DNA of 64,000 bases, taken from the NCBI GenBank assembly GCA_021780105.1, contig JAJXZJ010000069.1, forward strand, positions 1-64,000, read 5' to 3'. The notes beneath the pieces were generated by a model, which ran no database searches, had not been told where the DNA came from, and saw nothing but the letters and a program-made list of their open reading frames with translations. The DNA comes from a bacterium (lineage in GTDB: Bacteria > Verrucomicrobiota > Verrucomicrobiia > Limisphaerales > J093). A program made the translations under genes and the position numbers. Positions 19,306 through 28,613 of this stretch are shown here, piece by piece. How positions within the stretch are numbered: position 1 is the first letter of the stretch; each line of letters begins with the position of its first letter.

Positions 19306-19461
19306 AAACGTCAGGCTTTATCCTGATGCCATTGTGCCGCAAGTTCGCTGCCAATTTCACGAACTTTTTTCAAAAACGTAAAATCAGGAAGCCCGCCTCC
19401 AACGCCGGTTCGTTTCGCAGAGACGCTCCGCATCGCCCGCCGTTCCCAGCGGGACGACGCA

Positions 19462-19620
19462 TCAACCAAGCTCGGCAGGCGGATAGGAACGCGCGCCCAA
19501 ACCCTTGATGCTCCAGCGGGTCATGGTTTTGAAAATATAGTAGGCGGAGCCGACCACGATGGCCAAAAACACAAGAATCAGCAGCGCGTTGACGAGTCGG
19601 TCCCTGCGTTTGGTCTTCAT
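19462..19620 (-). CDS. Small single-pass membrane peptide
   Basis: A 52-residue reading frame with a basic start (MKTKRRDRLVN), one hydrophobic helix at about 10-32 (ALLILVFLAIVVGSAYYIF) and a polar tail RWSIKGLGARSYPPAELG. It sits between the two large secreted-protein genes in the same orientation. The positive-inside charge pattern suggests a real inner-membrane peptide with its tail outside. No Shine-Dalgarno or -10 box is obvious, and no family is recognised. Short length keeps confidence moderate. Confidence 0.5.
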   Translation of the reverse strand: MKTKRRDRLVNALLILVFLAIVVGSAYYIFKTMTRWSIKGLGARSYPPAELG

Positions 19621-19684
19621 GCACTTGGTTGAAGGACCGTAAGCCTCCGGCCTGGCCTTGTCGAGCGGCGCCTTTGCGGGCGCG

Positions 19685-21772
19685 TCACTCGACCGTCAAA
19701 CCGTCGAGCCAGACGGTGAACGGGTCAGCGCCCCAGGAATCCAGCGAAAGGCTGATGGCGTCAATCCGGTCCAGCATGACCTGCCCGGTCGCGGTGCGCT
19801 GCCATTGGGCGTTGCCGGCCAGCGGAATCGTGACCGGCATCCAGAGCCAGCGCGCCTCGCTGAACGGCGGGTCGTTCAACAGGTTGCCGTCCTTGACCGG
19901 CTTGAATTCAATTTGCCCCGTGGGGCCGATCAGACGGACGACCGGACCGGCATTTTGCCAGCCGGGAATGTTCGGATTCTCGGCCTTGATCCAAAACCGG
20001 ATTTCCGTTTTGCCCGCTAAATTCCAGCCCGCGTCGCGCGTCGCCGGGTAAATGGCCGTCGCGTAGGCGCCGGGATACGGGTCGGGCGTGAAACGCAGGC
20101 ACCGCGTGCCAACCACGGTGCCGGCATCATCCGCGAATTGCATCCTGCCCTTGCCGTCCTGGTTCAACTCCAAATCGTATCCCCAACGGCCCGCCTCGCC
20201 TTCGGTGCCCAGTTCGTTGGCGACGGGCGCGGCGACCAGCAGGTCCCGCCACGCCAGTACCGCCAAGGCGCCGTTGTCCACCGTCAGACCAACGCGATAA
20301 AAACCGGGCTTCGTGAAGACGCGTTCGAAGAACGGTTGAGCGCCGGCATCACCGTCCAGCCACCAATGAAAATGCAGCGGACGGCCCTGCGCGTCGTGGC
20401 TGTTCGAGGCGTCGAACCGGACCGACTGCCCGACCGACGCGGTTGTTGGTCCCAACAACACGGCCGTGGGCGCGATGGACACGTCAGCGTTCGCCGGCAG
20501 TTCGATCACGTTCGATACGTTCGTCAGGTAGTTGCCTTCGGTGTTGTTGGTGAGCGCATTCGCCGCCAGAAAAATGGCGTCACCCCAGCGACCCCAGATG
20601 CCGAAACGATTGTTGGCGATCCGGTTTTGCTGGACGACCCAGTGCTCCGTGCGCCACTGGCGGCCTTGCGAGCCGGCATCGCCGCGGAACACCAGCCCAC
20701 CGCCATTGTTGTCGTGGAGGTAATTGCCTTCAATCAGCGTGTGGCTGGACGGCCCGCCGACAATCACAATGCCGCCGTGATGAAAGCCCGGTTCGGGTGC
20801 GTTGTGATAGCCGTTGGTCAGACCGTTGAAGGCCGCCTCGTTGCCGATCAGCACGGTCTGATCGCTGCCGCCGAGCCAGAAGCCGTAGCTGCCGTGGTTG
20901 GCCCGGTTGCGGATGAAGATGTTGCCCGGACTCCACGACTCGACGCAGTTGTTGTTCGCGTAGGATGTGTCGTTTTCCACGAACACGTTGCCGCGCGACA
21001 CCCAACGGTTCAGCGGGCGGATGAACACGCCGTCGCCGCCGTGGGTGATGTCGTTGCGGAACCAGTAGTTGTCGTCCGAGCCGGTTTCGATGAGCACGCA
21101 GGTGGAGTCGCGGGCATGAACCTCGCCGGCCGCGCGGTCAATGCGGATGCCGTAGGAGAGGTTGTTGTTGAGAAATTTGTTGCGCGACGATTTCCACAGC
21201 TTGGCGCAGGTGTTCGAGCATTGCGAAAAATCGTTGTCGGCGACGAGATTGTCGTCCGAATCGGTCAGCACCAGCGCATCCCAGACGCGGTTGGCGCGGT
21301 TGTGGCAGATGACGCTGTGGCGAACTTGCTCGCAAAGAATGCCGCCGCGCGGCGGCAACTCGCCCCAGCCGAACTTTGGGTTGTGATAGTTGTCGGAAAA
21401 ATCGCAGTGGGTGACGCTGGCCGCGTTCACCTGGCGCAATTCCAGTCCCGTGGCAAAACCACGGACGCGGACGTTCTTCAATGTCACGCCGGTGGCGCCT
21501 TCGATCAGGATGCCGACGCCGGCGGACTCCAGCGATTTCGGGTCGCCGACTTCACCGGGGCCGACGAGCGTGGCGCCGTTGCCGTCAATCGTCACAAAAC
21601 TGGTCCGCACCACCAGCCGCACGGACAACTCGGCGCCCTTTTGCAACACCAGATCGTTGGTGACCACGAGTTCGCGCACCGGCGCGGCCGACGCGAATGA
21701 AACCAAGCCGGTCAGCAAGGCCGCCACCGCGAACCGCCGGAGGAAACGCCACGCGTCATTTTGTGTTGGCAT
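19685..21772 (-). CDS. Secreted beta-helix protein with PKD domain
   Basis: A 695-residue exported protein. The ATG at 21772 (MPTQNDAWRFLRRF, then a hydrophobic core ending FASAAP) begins a signal peptide; an upstream ATG at 21862 would bury it. Residues about 35-460 form a NosD-like right-handed parallel beta-helix with recurring N-rich turns (NRANRVWDALVLTDSDDNLV). A PKD domain follows at about 465-555, and a carbohydrate-binding-like beta-sandwich at about 560-695. The architecture is that of polysaccharide lyases, epimerases and related polysaccharide-acting proteins. No catalytic residues could be assigned, so an enzymatic role is uncertain. Confidence 0.82.
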   Translation of the reverse strand: MPTQNDAWRFLRRFAVAALLTGLVSFASAAPVRELVVTNDLVLQKGAELSVRLVVRTSFVTIDGNGATLVGPGEVGDPKSLESAGVGILIEGATGVTLKNVRVRGFATGLELRQVNAASVTHCDFSDNYHNPKFGWGELPPRGGILCEQVRHSVICHNRANRVWDALVLTDSDDNLVADNDFSQCSNTCAKLWKSSRNKFLNNNLSYGIRIDRAAGEVHARDSTCVLIETGSDDNYWFRNDITHGGDGVFIRPLNRWVSRGNVFVENDTSYANNNCVESWSPGNIFIRNRANHGSYGFWLGGSDQTVLIGNEAAFNGLTNGYHNAPEPGFHHGGIVIVGGPSSHTLIEGNYLHDNNGGGLVFRGDAGSQGRQWRTEHWVVQQNRIANNRFGIWGRWGDAIFLAANALTNNTEGNYLTNVSNVIELPANADVSIAPTAVLLGPTTASVGQSVRFDASNSHDAQGRPLHFHWWLDGDAGAQPFFERVFTKPGFYRVGLTVDNGALAVLAWRDLLVAAPVANELGTEGEAGRWGYDLELNQDGKGRMQFADDAGTVVGTRCLRFTPDPYPGAYATAIYPATRDAGWNLAGKTEIRFWIKAENPNIPGWQNAGPVVRLIGPTGQIEFKPVKDGNLLNDPPFSEARWLWMPVTIPLAGNAQWQRTATGQVMLDRIDAISLSLDSWGADPFTVWLDGLTVE

Positions 21773-22017
21773 GACGGCAGTGTCCGGTCGGCCAGCGGGG
21801 GCGTCAAGCTTCTGCACGGAACCGGAGGAACGACGCCGTCCGCCAGCTCCGGCTTCCGTCACGGCGAGAATGACAGAATCGTCATTCGCCGTTCACGGGC
21901 GGTTCACGAGCGGGCGGTTTCATTCTCGATTGAAGGCCGGGGCTTCCAGGTTCCCCTTGCGGTGACGGCACCGGAGGAGTTGCCTGGCGCCGGCCATTGG
22001 TCAAACTCAATACGAAC

Positions 22018-23058
22018 ATGAAACGGATTCAGCAGCAGTTCATCGGCGGCGTGATCGTGGGGCTTCTGGGACTCGCGTCCGGCCCCGCACAGGCGGCGGC
22101 ACAATATCATTTTCTGAAGGAAATTCCCGTCGGTGGCGAAGGCGGCTGGGATTACTCGTCGGTGGACGCGTCCGCCCGGCGGCTTTACGTCAGCCATGAC
22201 AAGGAAGTGGTGGTCATTGACCTTGAAAAAGATGCGGTCGTGGGGGCGATCACCGACACACCGGGCGTTCATGGCATGGCACTGGCGCCGGACCTGGGGC
22301 GCGGCGCCACCACCAACGGCCGCGAAAACAAGGCGAGCATCGTGGACCTGAAGACGCTACAAACGCTGACGAAGGTGGACGCCGGCGAAGGTCCCGATGG
22401 GATGCTTTACGAGCCGGGCCGGCAGGAGTTTTACCTGTTCGACGGACGCGGGCAGGCAGCCACGGTGATTGACGCAAAGGCGAACAAAGTTGTCGCCACC
22501 ATTCCGCTGGGCGGCCGGCCGGAGTTTGGAACCGCGGACCCGGCGGCTGGCCGGGTGTTCGACAATCTCGAAAACAAAAGCGAAGTCGCCGTCATTGACA
22601 CACAAACCCACCAGGTCGTGAACCGCTGGCCCATCGCGCCGGGCGAGGAGGCGTCGGGTATGGCGATTGACACGGCGCATCACCGGCTGTTCATCGGCTG
22701 CCACAACGAGAAGATGGTGATGATGGACAGCACCAACGGAAAGATCGTTGCCTCGGTGCCGATCGGTCAGGGAGTGGACGCGAATGCCTTCGATCCGGGC
22801 ACGCAGCTCTCCTTTGCCTCCTGCGGCGACGGCACGGTGACCATTGCGCACGAAGATTCGCCGGACAGCCTGACCGTCGTGCAAACGCTGAAAACGCAAC
22901 GTGGCTCGCGCACCATGGCGTTGGATCCCAAGACCCACCGCATCTACCTGTCCGCCGCCGAATTCGTGCCGGCGCCGACCTCCCCCAATGGCCAGCGCCG
23001 CCGCCCGCAGATCGTGCCAGGAAGCTTCAAGGTGCTGGTGTATGGGCTGGAGCCGTAA
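22018..23058 (+). CDS. YncE-like beta-propeller protein, exported
   Basis: A 346-residue protein with a signal peptide (1-28, ending AQAAA) and repeated blades of about 40 residues, each with a VIDL/VIDA/VIDT-type strand (EVVVIDLEKDAVVGAI, ATVIDAKANKVVATI, VAVIDTQTHQVVNRW, VMMDSTNGKIVASV). This is the YncE/YVTN seven-bladed propeller family, periplasmic proteins of unclear function in most bacteria. The start at 22018 is chosen because it begins the signal peptide. It is convergent with proA, with hairpins between. Confidence 0.87.
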   Translation: MKRIQQQFIGGVIVGLLGLASGPAQAAAQYHFLKEIPVGGEGGWDYSSVDASARRLYVSHDKEVVVIDLEKDAVVGAITDTPGVHGMALAPDLGRGATTNGRENKASIVDLKTLQTLTKVDAGEGPDGMLYEPGRQEFYLFDGRGQAATVIDAKANKVVATIPLGGRPEFGTADPAAGRVFDNLENKSEVAVIDTQTHQVVNRWPIAPGEEASGMAIDTAHHRLFIGCHNEKMVMMDSTNGKIVASVPIGQGVDANAFDPGTQLSFASCGDGTVTIAHEDSPDSLTVVQTLKTQRGSRTMALDPKTHRIYLSAAEFVPAPTSPNGQRRRPQIVPGSFKVLVYGLEP

Positions 23059-23062
23059 GCAA

Positions 23063-23146
23063 TCCAACCGCTACGAAACGGCGGTTGGATCCAGGCGAGT
23101 TGTCAGCTCGCCGCACAGTGCCAGCCGGAGTTGGAATCAACTCCGG
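23063..23146. terminator. Three hairpins between convergent genes
   Basis: Stem 1: TCCAACCGC (23063-23071) with GCGGTTGGA (23081-23089). Stem 2: GGCGAG (23094-23099) with CTCGCC (23107-23112). Stem 3: CCGGAGTTG (23125-23133) with CAACTCCGG (23138-23146), overlapping the proA stop codon. No T-tract follows, so termination is inferred from position between two convergent genes. They could also be REP-like units. Confidence 0.45.
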
Positions 23147-24423
23147 ACCTGGCCGCTGCCAAACCCGACCCACTTGTAGCTGGTCAATTCTTCGAGACCC
23201 ATCGGGCCGCGCGCGCCGATTTTGTCGGTGCTGATGCCGATTTCCGCGCCCATGCCGAACTCACCGCCGTCGGTGAAACGCGTCGAGGCGTTCCAATAAA
23301 CGGCCGCCGAATCCACCTCGGCCAGGAAGCGCCGCGCGGTCGCCTCGTTGCGCGTGACGATGCTGTCCGAGTGCGCCGAACCGTAATGATTGATGTGCTC
23401 GACCGCCTGGCCGACGTCGTCCACGACGCGCACATTCAGGATCAGATCGTTGTATTCCGTGAAAAAGTCCTGCTCCGTCGCGTGGCGGATCTCGGATTTC
23501 GGGCCGCGGGCTTCGGATTTCAAAATCGCCCCGGCGCGTTCGTCCACGCGCAATTGCACGTGCTTGTCGGCCAATTGCAGCGCAATGGCGGGCAAAAACG
23601 CGGCGGCAATTTTGCCGTCCACGAGCAGAGTTTCCATGGCGTTGCAAACCGCCGGCCGCTGGCATTTCGCATTCAGCACAATGTCCCCGGCCATTTTCAA
23701 ATCCGCGGCGGCGTCCACGAACACGTGGCACACGCCTTTGTAGTGTTTGATCACCGGCACCTTCGAACACTCGGCCACGGCACGGATCAATCCCTCGCCG
23801 CCGCGCGGCATGCACAGGTCCACGTATTGCGTGAGGGAAAGCAACGCCGGCACCGCTTCGCGGTCCGTGGTGGGCACGAGCTGGATCCCGTGCGCGGGGA
23901 ACGCCGGCAGCCGCTGCCGGCCCGCCGCCACCATCGTTTCCGCGATGACGCGGTTCGAGTTCAACGCCTCCTTGCCGCCGCGCAGAATCGTGGCGTTTCC
24001 CGATTTGAAACACAGGCCCGCGGCGTCAGCGGTCACATTCGGCCGCGATTCGTAGATGATGACAATCACACCGATCGGCGTGGAAAGCTTTTGCAGCCGC
24101 AGCCCGTTGGGGCGAAGCCGCTCGTCGAGCACGCGGCCCACCGGATCGGGCAGCGCGGCCACCTCGCGCAAGCCGCGCGCCATCCCGCCGATGCGTTTGT
24201 CGTCGAGCTTGAGCCGGTCGAGCATCGCCGCGGACAGCCCGGCCTGTGCGCCGGCGGCGAGGTCGGTTTCGTTGGCCACCTTGATGGCGGCGGCATTCTG
24301 CTCCAACGCATCGGCCATCGCGCGGAGGCAGTCGTTCTTCTCCAGCGAAGTCAACCTGGCCAGTTCGCGCGCGGCCTGCCTGGCTTGGCGCCCGAGCTGC
24401 GTCATTTGCTCCAACAACGTCAT
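23137..24423 (-). CDS. proA: Gamma-glutamyl phosphate reductase
   Basis: A 428-residue NADPH-dependent enzyme of proline synthesis that reduces glutamyl-5-phosphate to glutamate semialdehyde. Family blocks present: IGVIVIIYESRPNVTADAAG near 135 and the active-site segment VPVIKHYKGVCHVFVD, with nucleophile Cys232. GPMGLEELTSYKWVGFGSGQ closes the protein. It is about 10 residues longer than usual; the excess is a GPKSEIRHATE segment encoded by a 7-base tandem array (23492-23519). No proB is adjacent. The start is supported by TAGATT 6 bases upstream. Confidence 0.95.
   Translation of the reverse strand: MTLLEQMTQLGRQARQAARELARLTSLEKNDCLRAMADALEQNAAAIKVANETDLAAGAQAGLSAAMLDRLKLDDKRIGGMARGLREVAALPDPVGRVLDERLRPNGLRLQKLSTPIGVIVIIYESRPNVTADAAGLCFKSGNATILRGGKEALNSNRVIAETMVAAGRQRLPAFPAHGIQLVPTTDREAVPALLSLTQYVDLCMPRGGEGLIRAVAECSKVPVIKHYKGVCHVFVDAAADLKMAGDIVLNAKCQRPAVCNAMETLLVDGKIAAAFLPAIALQLADKHVQLRVDERAGAILKSEARGPKSEIRHATEQDFFTEYNDLILNVRVVDDVGQAVEHINHYGSAHSDSIVTRNEATARRFLAEVDSAAVYWNASTRFTDGGEFGMGAEIGISTDKIGARGPMGLEELTSYKWVGFGSGQVRS
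23492..23519. repeat. 7-base tandem array inside proA
   Basis: Four units on the + strand: TCGGATT, TCGGGCC, GCGGGCT, TCGGATT. The array adds residues to a variable surface loop of ProA without breaking the frame. Confidence 0.6.
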
Positions 24424-24429
24424 GCGCCG

Positions 24430-24435
24430 AATCTA
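24430..24435 (-). promoter_or_regulatory. TAGATT -10 box 6 bases before proA
   Basis: On the minus strand TAGATT is followed by CGGCGC and then the ATG at 24423, which implies a leaderless proA transcript. Confidence 0.45.
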
Positions 24436-24574
24436 GCCGCTTCCCGCCGGCTTTGAAATCCGAATTGCGCCGGCAGCTTCATCCCGCCAACGATCAGGGC
24501 GCAATGGCCAAACGTGAAGCAATTTGAGCGGTTCTGGTTTCCGTCCCGCCCGCCATGCGCTATCATGGCCCGGC

Positions 24575-25006
24575 ATGAACGAAGCCTCTGAAACGCCGGC
24601 GGCGGCGACTGACGACGAGATTCGCGCCATCCTGGCCCGCGCAAAGACCATCGCGGTCGTCGGCTTGTCCGACAAGCCGGAGCGCGACAGCCACCACGTC
24701 GCCGCCTATCTTCAATCGCATGGCTACCGGATCATTCCGGTGAATCCGAATGCCGCCGAGATTTTGGGCGAGCGAGCCTACGCGAGTCTGCGCGAAGTGC
24801 CGGTGCCGGTGGACGTGGTGGACATTTTCCGGCAACCGGCGGTCGTGCCAGCCCTCGTCGCCGAGGCCATTGCCATCGGCGCGAAGGTGGTCTGGATGCA
24901 GGAAGGCATTGTTCACGAAACGGCCGCGGCTGCGGCGCGAACGGCCGGGTTGACCGTGGTCATGGACCGGTGTCTGCTGAAGGAACACCGCCGGCTGACA
25001 CCCTGA
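24575..25006 (+). CDS. CoA-binding domain protein (YccU-like)
   Basis: A 143-residue Rossmann-fold protein of the CoA_binding_2 family. [20 protein letters not shown] is the nucleotide-binding loop. [20 protein letters not shown] and the terminal [11 protein letters not shown] are conserved in YccU-type proteins. The family binds CoA in structural studies, but its cellular role is not established. The ATG at 24575 is preferred to an upstream in-frame start because it gives the normal family length; a TATCAT box lies 8 bases before it. Confidence 0.9.
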   Translation: MNEASETPAAATDDEIRAILARAKTIAVVGLSDKPERDSHHVAAYLQSHGYRIIPVNPNAAEILGERAYASLREVPVPVDVVDIFRQPAVVPALVAEAIAIGAKVVWMQEGIVHETAAAAARTAGLTVVMDRCLLKEHRRLTP

Positions 25007-25097
25007 AGCTGGTGCCTTCACGCCCAGTTACCATGACCGCTTCACCCCAAGAAACGGCCAATTTGTGGGCATGGATCGTGCTGCCTTGGACATTGGA

Positions 25098-25970
25098 ATG
25101 GTCATTCACCCGATGCAAATCGCCAACAGGAAGCCGGCCGGTCGTCGGCAGCGGCAGCCGTGTGCCGGCCGGCGCGCGTGCGCCGCGGGTTTCACGTTGA
25201 TCGAGCTGCTCGTGGTAATGTCCATCATCGCGATCCTCGCCAGCATGTTGTTGCCCGCCCTGAGCCAGGGAAAGGAGCGCGCCTACGAAGCCGCCTGCCT
25301 CAACAACCTGCGCCAGCTCGGCATGGCCATCCAGCTTTACACGGACGACAACCGCTTCCAGTTCCCCGACACGGTCGTTTACGAGCCGGGCGCAACACCA
25401 GCGGAGCGCGACGCACAATTCGCGCTTGGCGGATATGACCCGGCGCCGGCACTGAGCCAAATGCTGCCTTCGGCGAAAATCCGGCCGTTGTATCCCTACG
25501 TCCGCCCGTCGGCGGTTTATCGTTGTCCGCGGGACCGGGGCCAGGCGGCGCAGGGTTTCCTGCCGTCGGATTTCAAGGCCACCGGCTGCAGCTATCATTA
25601 CAACGCCGGCCGGCTCACCACCCCGGCCGGCGGCGGCACGCGCCAGGCGCAGGCCGATCCGTTGTTTGGCCTCGCGGGGAAGATGGAAGGCTGGGTGTCC
25701 GACCCCAGCCGGTATATTCTGATGTATGAACCGCCCGCCCGTGTTTACAGCGGCGACGACCAGATCTGCCGCTGGTATCAATGGCATCGCAGCCTGGGGC
25801 GCTACGAATTCACCGATCCGGCGCTGGTGCCGTCCAAGTTCATCTCGCCAATCCTGTTCGTGGACGGCCATACTGTGATCGAGAATTTCACCCGCGCGCT
25901 CACGGTCAATCCCCTTTTTCCCTACGAACCCAAGACCGATTGGGTCTGGTATGAACCGGCACAACCATGA
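25098..25970 (+). CDS. Pseudopilin-like protein
   Basis: A 290-residue protein with a basic leader, then [20 protein letters not shown], the prepilin cleavage and methylation motif with the mature Glu5. [19 protein letters not shown] follows. The C-terminus has [15 protein letters not shown], which matches the DG part of the H-x9-DG region. The start is uncertain: ATGs at 25071, 25098 and 25113 and a GTG at 25065 are in frame and all leave the motif intact. The next gene overlaps it by 4 bases, so the two form an operon. It is probably an exported or fibre-forming pseudopilin of a type II secretion-like machine, and is related to the one at 7977. Confidence 0.83.
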   Translation: MVIHPMQIANRKPAGRRQRQPCAGRRACAAGFTLIELLVVMSIIAILASMLLPALSQGKERAYEAACLNNLRQLGMAIQLYTDDNRFQFPDTVVYEPGATPAERDAQFALGGYDPAPALSQMLPSAKIRPLYPYVRPSAVYRCPRDRGQAAQGFLPSDFKATGCSYHYNAGRLTTPAGGGTRQAQADPLFGLAGKMEGWVSDPSRYILMYEPPARVYSGDDQICRWYQWHRSLGRYEFTDPALVPSKFISPILFVDGHTVIENFTRALTVNPLFPYEPKTDWVWYEPAQP

Positions 25971-26611
25971 GCCCGGAATCTGCTCCTGAATCCTCTCCCG
26001 CCCCACCGCCGGCCGAACCCGCCGGCGTGGTGGTCCACCGTGTGGACCTGCCCTCGCTGAGCCGCTTTGCCGAGCAACTCGTGTCCGGCCTCCGCGCCGT
26101 GCTGGGGCGCGACGAACTGGTGACGCTGACGTTGCGCGACAAGGTGCAGACCGCCTGCCCGCAATGTGGACTGACGTTGACGGCGGACGACCTTCAAGCG
26201 CTGGCGACGCCGGCGGGCGGGGATCCGGCGGACAATTCGAAACTCCACCGCCTCCGCCAGGGCTACTGCGCGCGGAACGGTTGTTCCGGCTATTTCTACC
26301 AGTTCACCTTCCAGCCGGGTGTTGACTGGTCCAAGGTGTTCGGCGGAGCGATCGGTGACAGTGCGGCCGCCACCTCGGAAGCGGCCATCGCCGCGGAGCA
26401 CGAGCGGCTGGCGGCGGCGGCGGAGCGCCAACGGCGACGGCTGCGCATCTTGATCGGCGTGGGAATCGTGTTGCTGCTGCTGCTCCTGCGGCAATGGTTC
26501 ACCGGCGGAACGATTCCCTTCCTGCGCGAGCCACGCCAGTTTCACGCCGCGCCCGCCAGCGCGCCGTCTTCCCCTGCTCCGTCACCGGCAAGCCGCGGCA
26601 CCAACCGCTGA
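25967..26611 (+). CDS. Membrane protein with four-Cys cluster, unknown
   Basis: A 214-residue protein of no recognised family. A Pro/Ala/Glu-rich N-terminus is followed by a probable zinc site: CPQCG near residue 63 and CARNGC near 99. A helical Ala/Glu/Arg stretch (about 130-160) leads to one transmembrane helix ([18 protein letters not shown], about 163-180). The tail is Pro/Ser/Ala-rich. The start overlaps the pseudopilin stop (ATGA), so the two are translationally coupled and may act together, for example with the soluble part recognising or anchoring the pseudopilin. That role is inference. Confidence 0.75.
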   Translation: MSPESAPESSPAPPPAEPAGVVVHRVDLPSLSRFAEQLVSGLRAVLGRDELVTLTLRDKVQTACPQCGLTLTADDLQALATPAGGDPADNSKLHRLRQGYCARNGCSGYFYQFTFQPGVDWSKVFGGAIGDSAAATSEAAIAAEHERLAAAAERQRRRLRILIGVGIVLLLLLLRQWFTGGTIPFLREPRQFHAAPASAPSSPAPSPASRGTNR

Positions 26612-26636
26612 GCCGCGCGCCGCGTGAGCTTGCGGA

Positions 26637-27521
26637 TCACCGCACCATTTCCGTGCCCACGCCGGCGTCGGTGAAAATCTCCAGCAGCACCGCGTGGGGC
26701 ACCCGGCCGTCCACCAGCGACACCTTGTGGACGCCGGCCTGGATCGCCCGCACCGCGCTGTCCACTTTCGGGATCATGCCCTTGTCCACGATGCCGGCGC
26801 GCTTGAGTGGTTCGACTTCGCCCGTTTGCAGGTGTGGAATGACCGTCCGGGCATCCTTCGGATCGCGCATCAAGCCGGGCACGTCGCTCATGAAGACCAG
26901 GCGCCGGGCCTTCAGCGCGATCGCCGCCTGCGCCGCCGCGACGTCCGCGTTGCAGTTGTAAATGTGCCCGTCCTCGCCCAGCGCCGTGGGGCTGATCACC
27001 GGCGTGACGCCCCGCTCGATGCACGCCAGCAGCGGCGGGGTGTTCACCGCCACGACTTCGCCCACAAAGCCGATGTCGAGCTTCGCGCCCGGCCGCCCGG
27101 GTTCCTCCAGCCACAATTTGCGACAGCGAAAAATGTCCGTGCCGGCGAAGCCTTGGGCCGCGCCGCCGAACGACTCCAGCGCCGCGACCACCTGCGGGTT
27201 GATCTCGCGCGACAGCACCCGGTCCACCACCCTGACCGTCGCCTCGTCCGTGACGCGCTGGCCGAGGATGAATTGCGCCTTCAGGCCCGCCTGCTCCATC
27301 GCGCGGGTGATGGCCTTGCCGCCGCCGTGAACGACGACGGGATTGATCTCCACCGCTTCCAGAAACACGATGTCGCGGGCCACGCCGTCGCGCACCGCCG
27401 GGTCGGGCGAGTCCATGAAGCTCCCGCCGTATTTGACGACAAACGTGGCGCCGCTGAACTGCTGGATGTAAGGCAGCGCCTCGAGCAGCGTGTTGGCTTT
27501 GGCGATCAGGTTCTGCATCAT
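26637..27521 (-). CDS. argB: Acetylglutamate kinase
   Basis: A 294-residue amino-acid kinase that phosphorylates N-acetyl-L-glutamate in the second step of arginine synthesis. Visible motifs: FVVKYGGSFMD (ATP-binding Lys and Gly-Gly) and INPVVVHGGGKAITRAMEQA (substrate loop). The middle has FAGTDIFRCRKLW and the C-terminal part VDKGMIPKVDSAVRAIQAGV, the conserved kinase signature. Length is normal. No other arginine gene is adjacent. The double ATG at 27521 and 27518 leaves a one-residue uncertainty. Confidence 0.95.
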   Translation of the reverse strand: MMQNLIAKANTLLEALPYIQQFSGATFVVKYGGSFMDSPDPAVRDGVARDIVFLEAVEINPVVVHGGGKAITRAMEQAGLKAQFILGQRVTDEATVRVVDRVLSREINPQVVAALESFGGAAQGFAGTDIFRCRKLWLEEPGRPGAKLDIGFVGEVVAVNTPPLLACIERGVTPVISPTALGEDGHIYNCNADVAAAQAAIALKARRLVFMSDVPGLMRDPKDARTVIPHLQTGEVEPLKRAGIVDKGMIPKVDSAVRAIQAGVHKVSLVDGRVPHAVLLEIFTDAGVGTEMVR

Positions 27522-27667
27522 CGTGCGTGCTAGAGGACAACGCGGCTCCGCCCAAAGTCAATCCCAACCCGCCGGCGGCGGGGTGCCGCAAGCCAAAACC
27601 TTCCACCGAACCGTTTTTATCGCTTTTCCTTGCGCCGGTCTCCGTTTAGCCTGATGACACTGATTCG

Positions 27668-28594
27668 ATGAACGCGATCGCGAAAATCGCCCTCTACGTG
27701 ATGCTCACCGTTGGCACGGTGTTTTTCGGCCACCGATTCTTCACCGCGTTTTCGCAGCGGATGAACCAATCCTCCTTCCAGCGCGTCACGGATTACGATC
27801 TTGCCAGTGCGACCCAGCCGGCTGCCACCGACAGCACGCCGGCCGAAGTTGCCGGCACCAACGCGGCGCCCGTCAACGCCACGAACACGGCGGCCGGTGG
27901 TGAAACCAATCCGCCTTCCGCCACCGGCACCAACGCGGTGATCGCCAAGACAACCTCCGCCAAGCCACCGAAAACCGGCGCCCAACCGCCCGCCGGCGAC
28001 CGGTCGTCATTCCTTGCCGGCTGGGGTTTTCTGGCGCTGCTGTCCCTCGTCGCGCTGGGCTTGCTGGCCGGCCACGACGTTTCGCAATACCTCGCGCAGC
28101 GGGTCCACCGGGAACTCTTCAGCGACGAAGGCGAGGTCGCCGGCGATCCACTGTATGACCAAGGCGAACAGCTTTGGGCCAATGGCGAGCACCTGGAGGC
28201 CATCCGCCTGATGCGCGAATACCTCCAGGCGAACCCGCGGCGGCTGCACGTTTCGCTGCGCATCGCTGAGATTTACGAGAAGGACTTGAACAATCCCCTC
28301 GCCGCGGCGCTGGAATACGAGGAGGTGTTGCAGCACAAATTCGACCCGGAACGCTGGGGCTGGGCGGCGATTCACCTCTGCAACCTCTACAACCGGCTCA
28401 ACCAGCCGCAGAAAACCGAGTCCCTGCTGCTGCGCGTGGTGAGCGAGCACCCGGAAACTGGCGCGGCGAAAAAGGCCCGCGAGCGTCTCGGTCTGCCGGA
28501 AGACGACGCAGGCGCAGGCGGCGAAGCGGGAGCCGGCCCGGAGGCGGGTGGACCGGGCAAATTGCCGCCCGGCTTCAAACCGAAACGCGGCTGA
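27668..28594 (+). CDS. Membrane protein with TPR-like C-terminal domain
   Basis: A 308-residue protein. A first transmembrane helix is at about 6-22 (IALYVMLTVGTVFFGH). It is followed by a low-complexity Thr/Ala/Asn/Pro linker (about 45-110) and a second helix at about 118-136 (GFLALLSLVALGLLAGHDVS). The rest is soluble and helical, with TPR-like pairs (DQGEQLWANGEHLEAIRLMR and RLHVSLRIAEIYEKDLNNPL). The C-terminus is Gly/Ala/Pro-rich. It probably serves as a protein-protein scaffold at the membrane. It is convergent with mpl. Confidence 0.8.
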   Translation: MNAIAKIALYVMLTVGTVFFGHRFFTAFSQRMNQSSFQRVTDYDLASATQPAATDSTPAEVAGTNAAPVNATNTAAGGETNPPSATGTNAVIAKTTSAKPPKTGAQPPAGDRSSFLAGWGFLALLSLVALGLLAGHDVSQYLAQRVHRELFSDEGEVAGDPLYDQGEQLWANGEHLEAIRLMREYLQANPRRLHVSLRIAEIYEKDLNNPLAAALEYEEVLQHKFDPERWGWAAIHLCNLYNRLNQPQKTESLLLRVVSEHPETGAAKKARERLGLPEDDAGAGGEAGAGPEAGGPGKLPPGFKPKRG

Positions 28595-28613
28595 GCCGCG
28601 CGCGCGGCTTCCG

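Noticed and set aside
23131-24456. 441-codon plus-strand frame
   Set aside because: Antisense to proA, whose active site is intact. No independent evidence.
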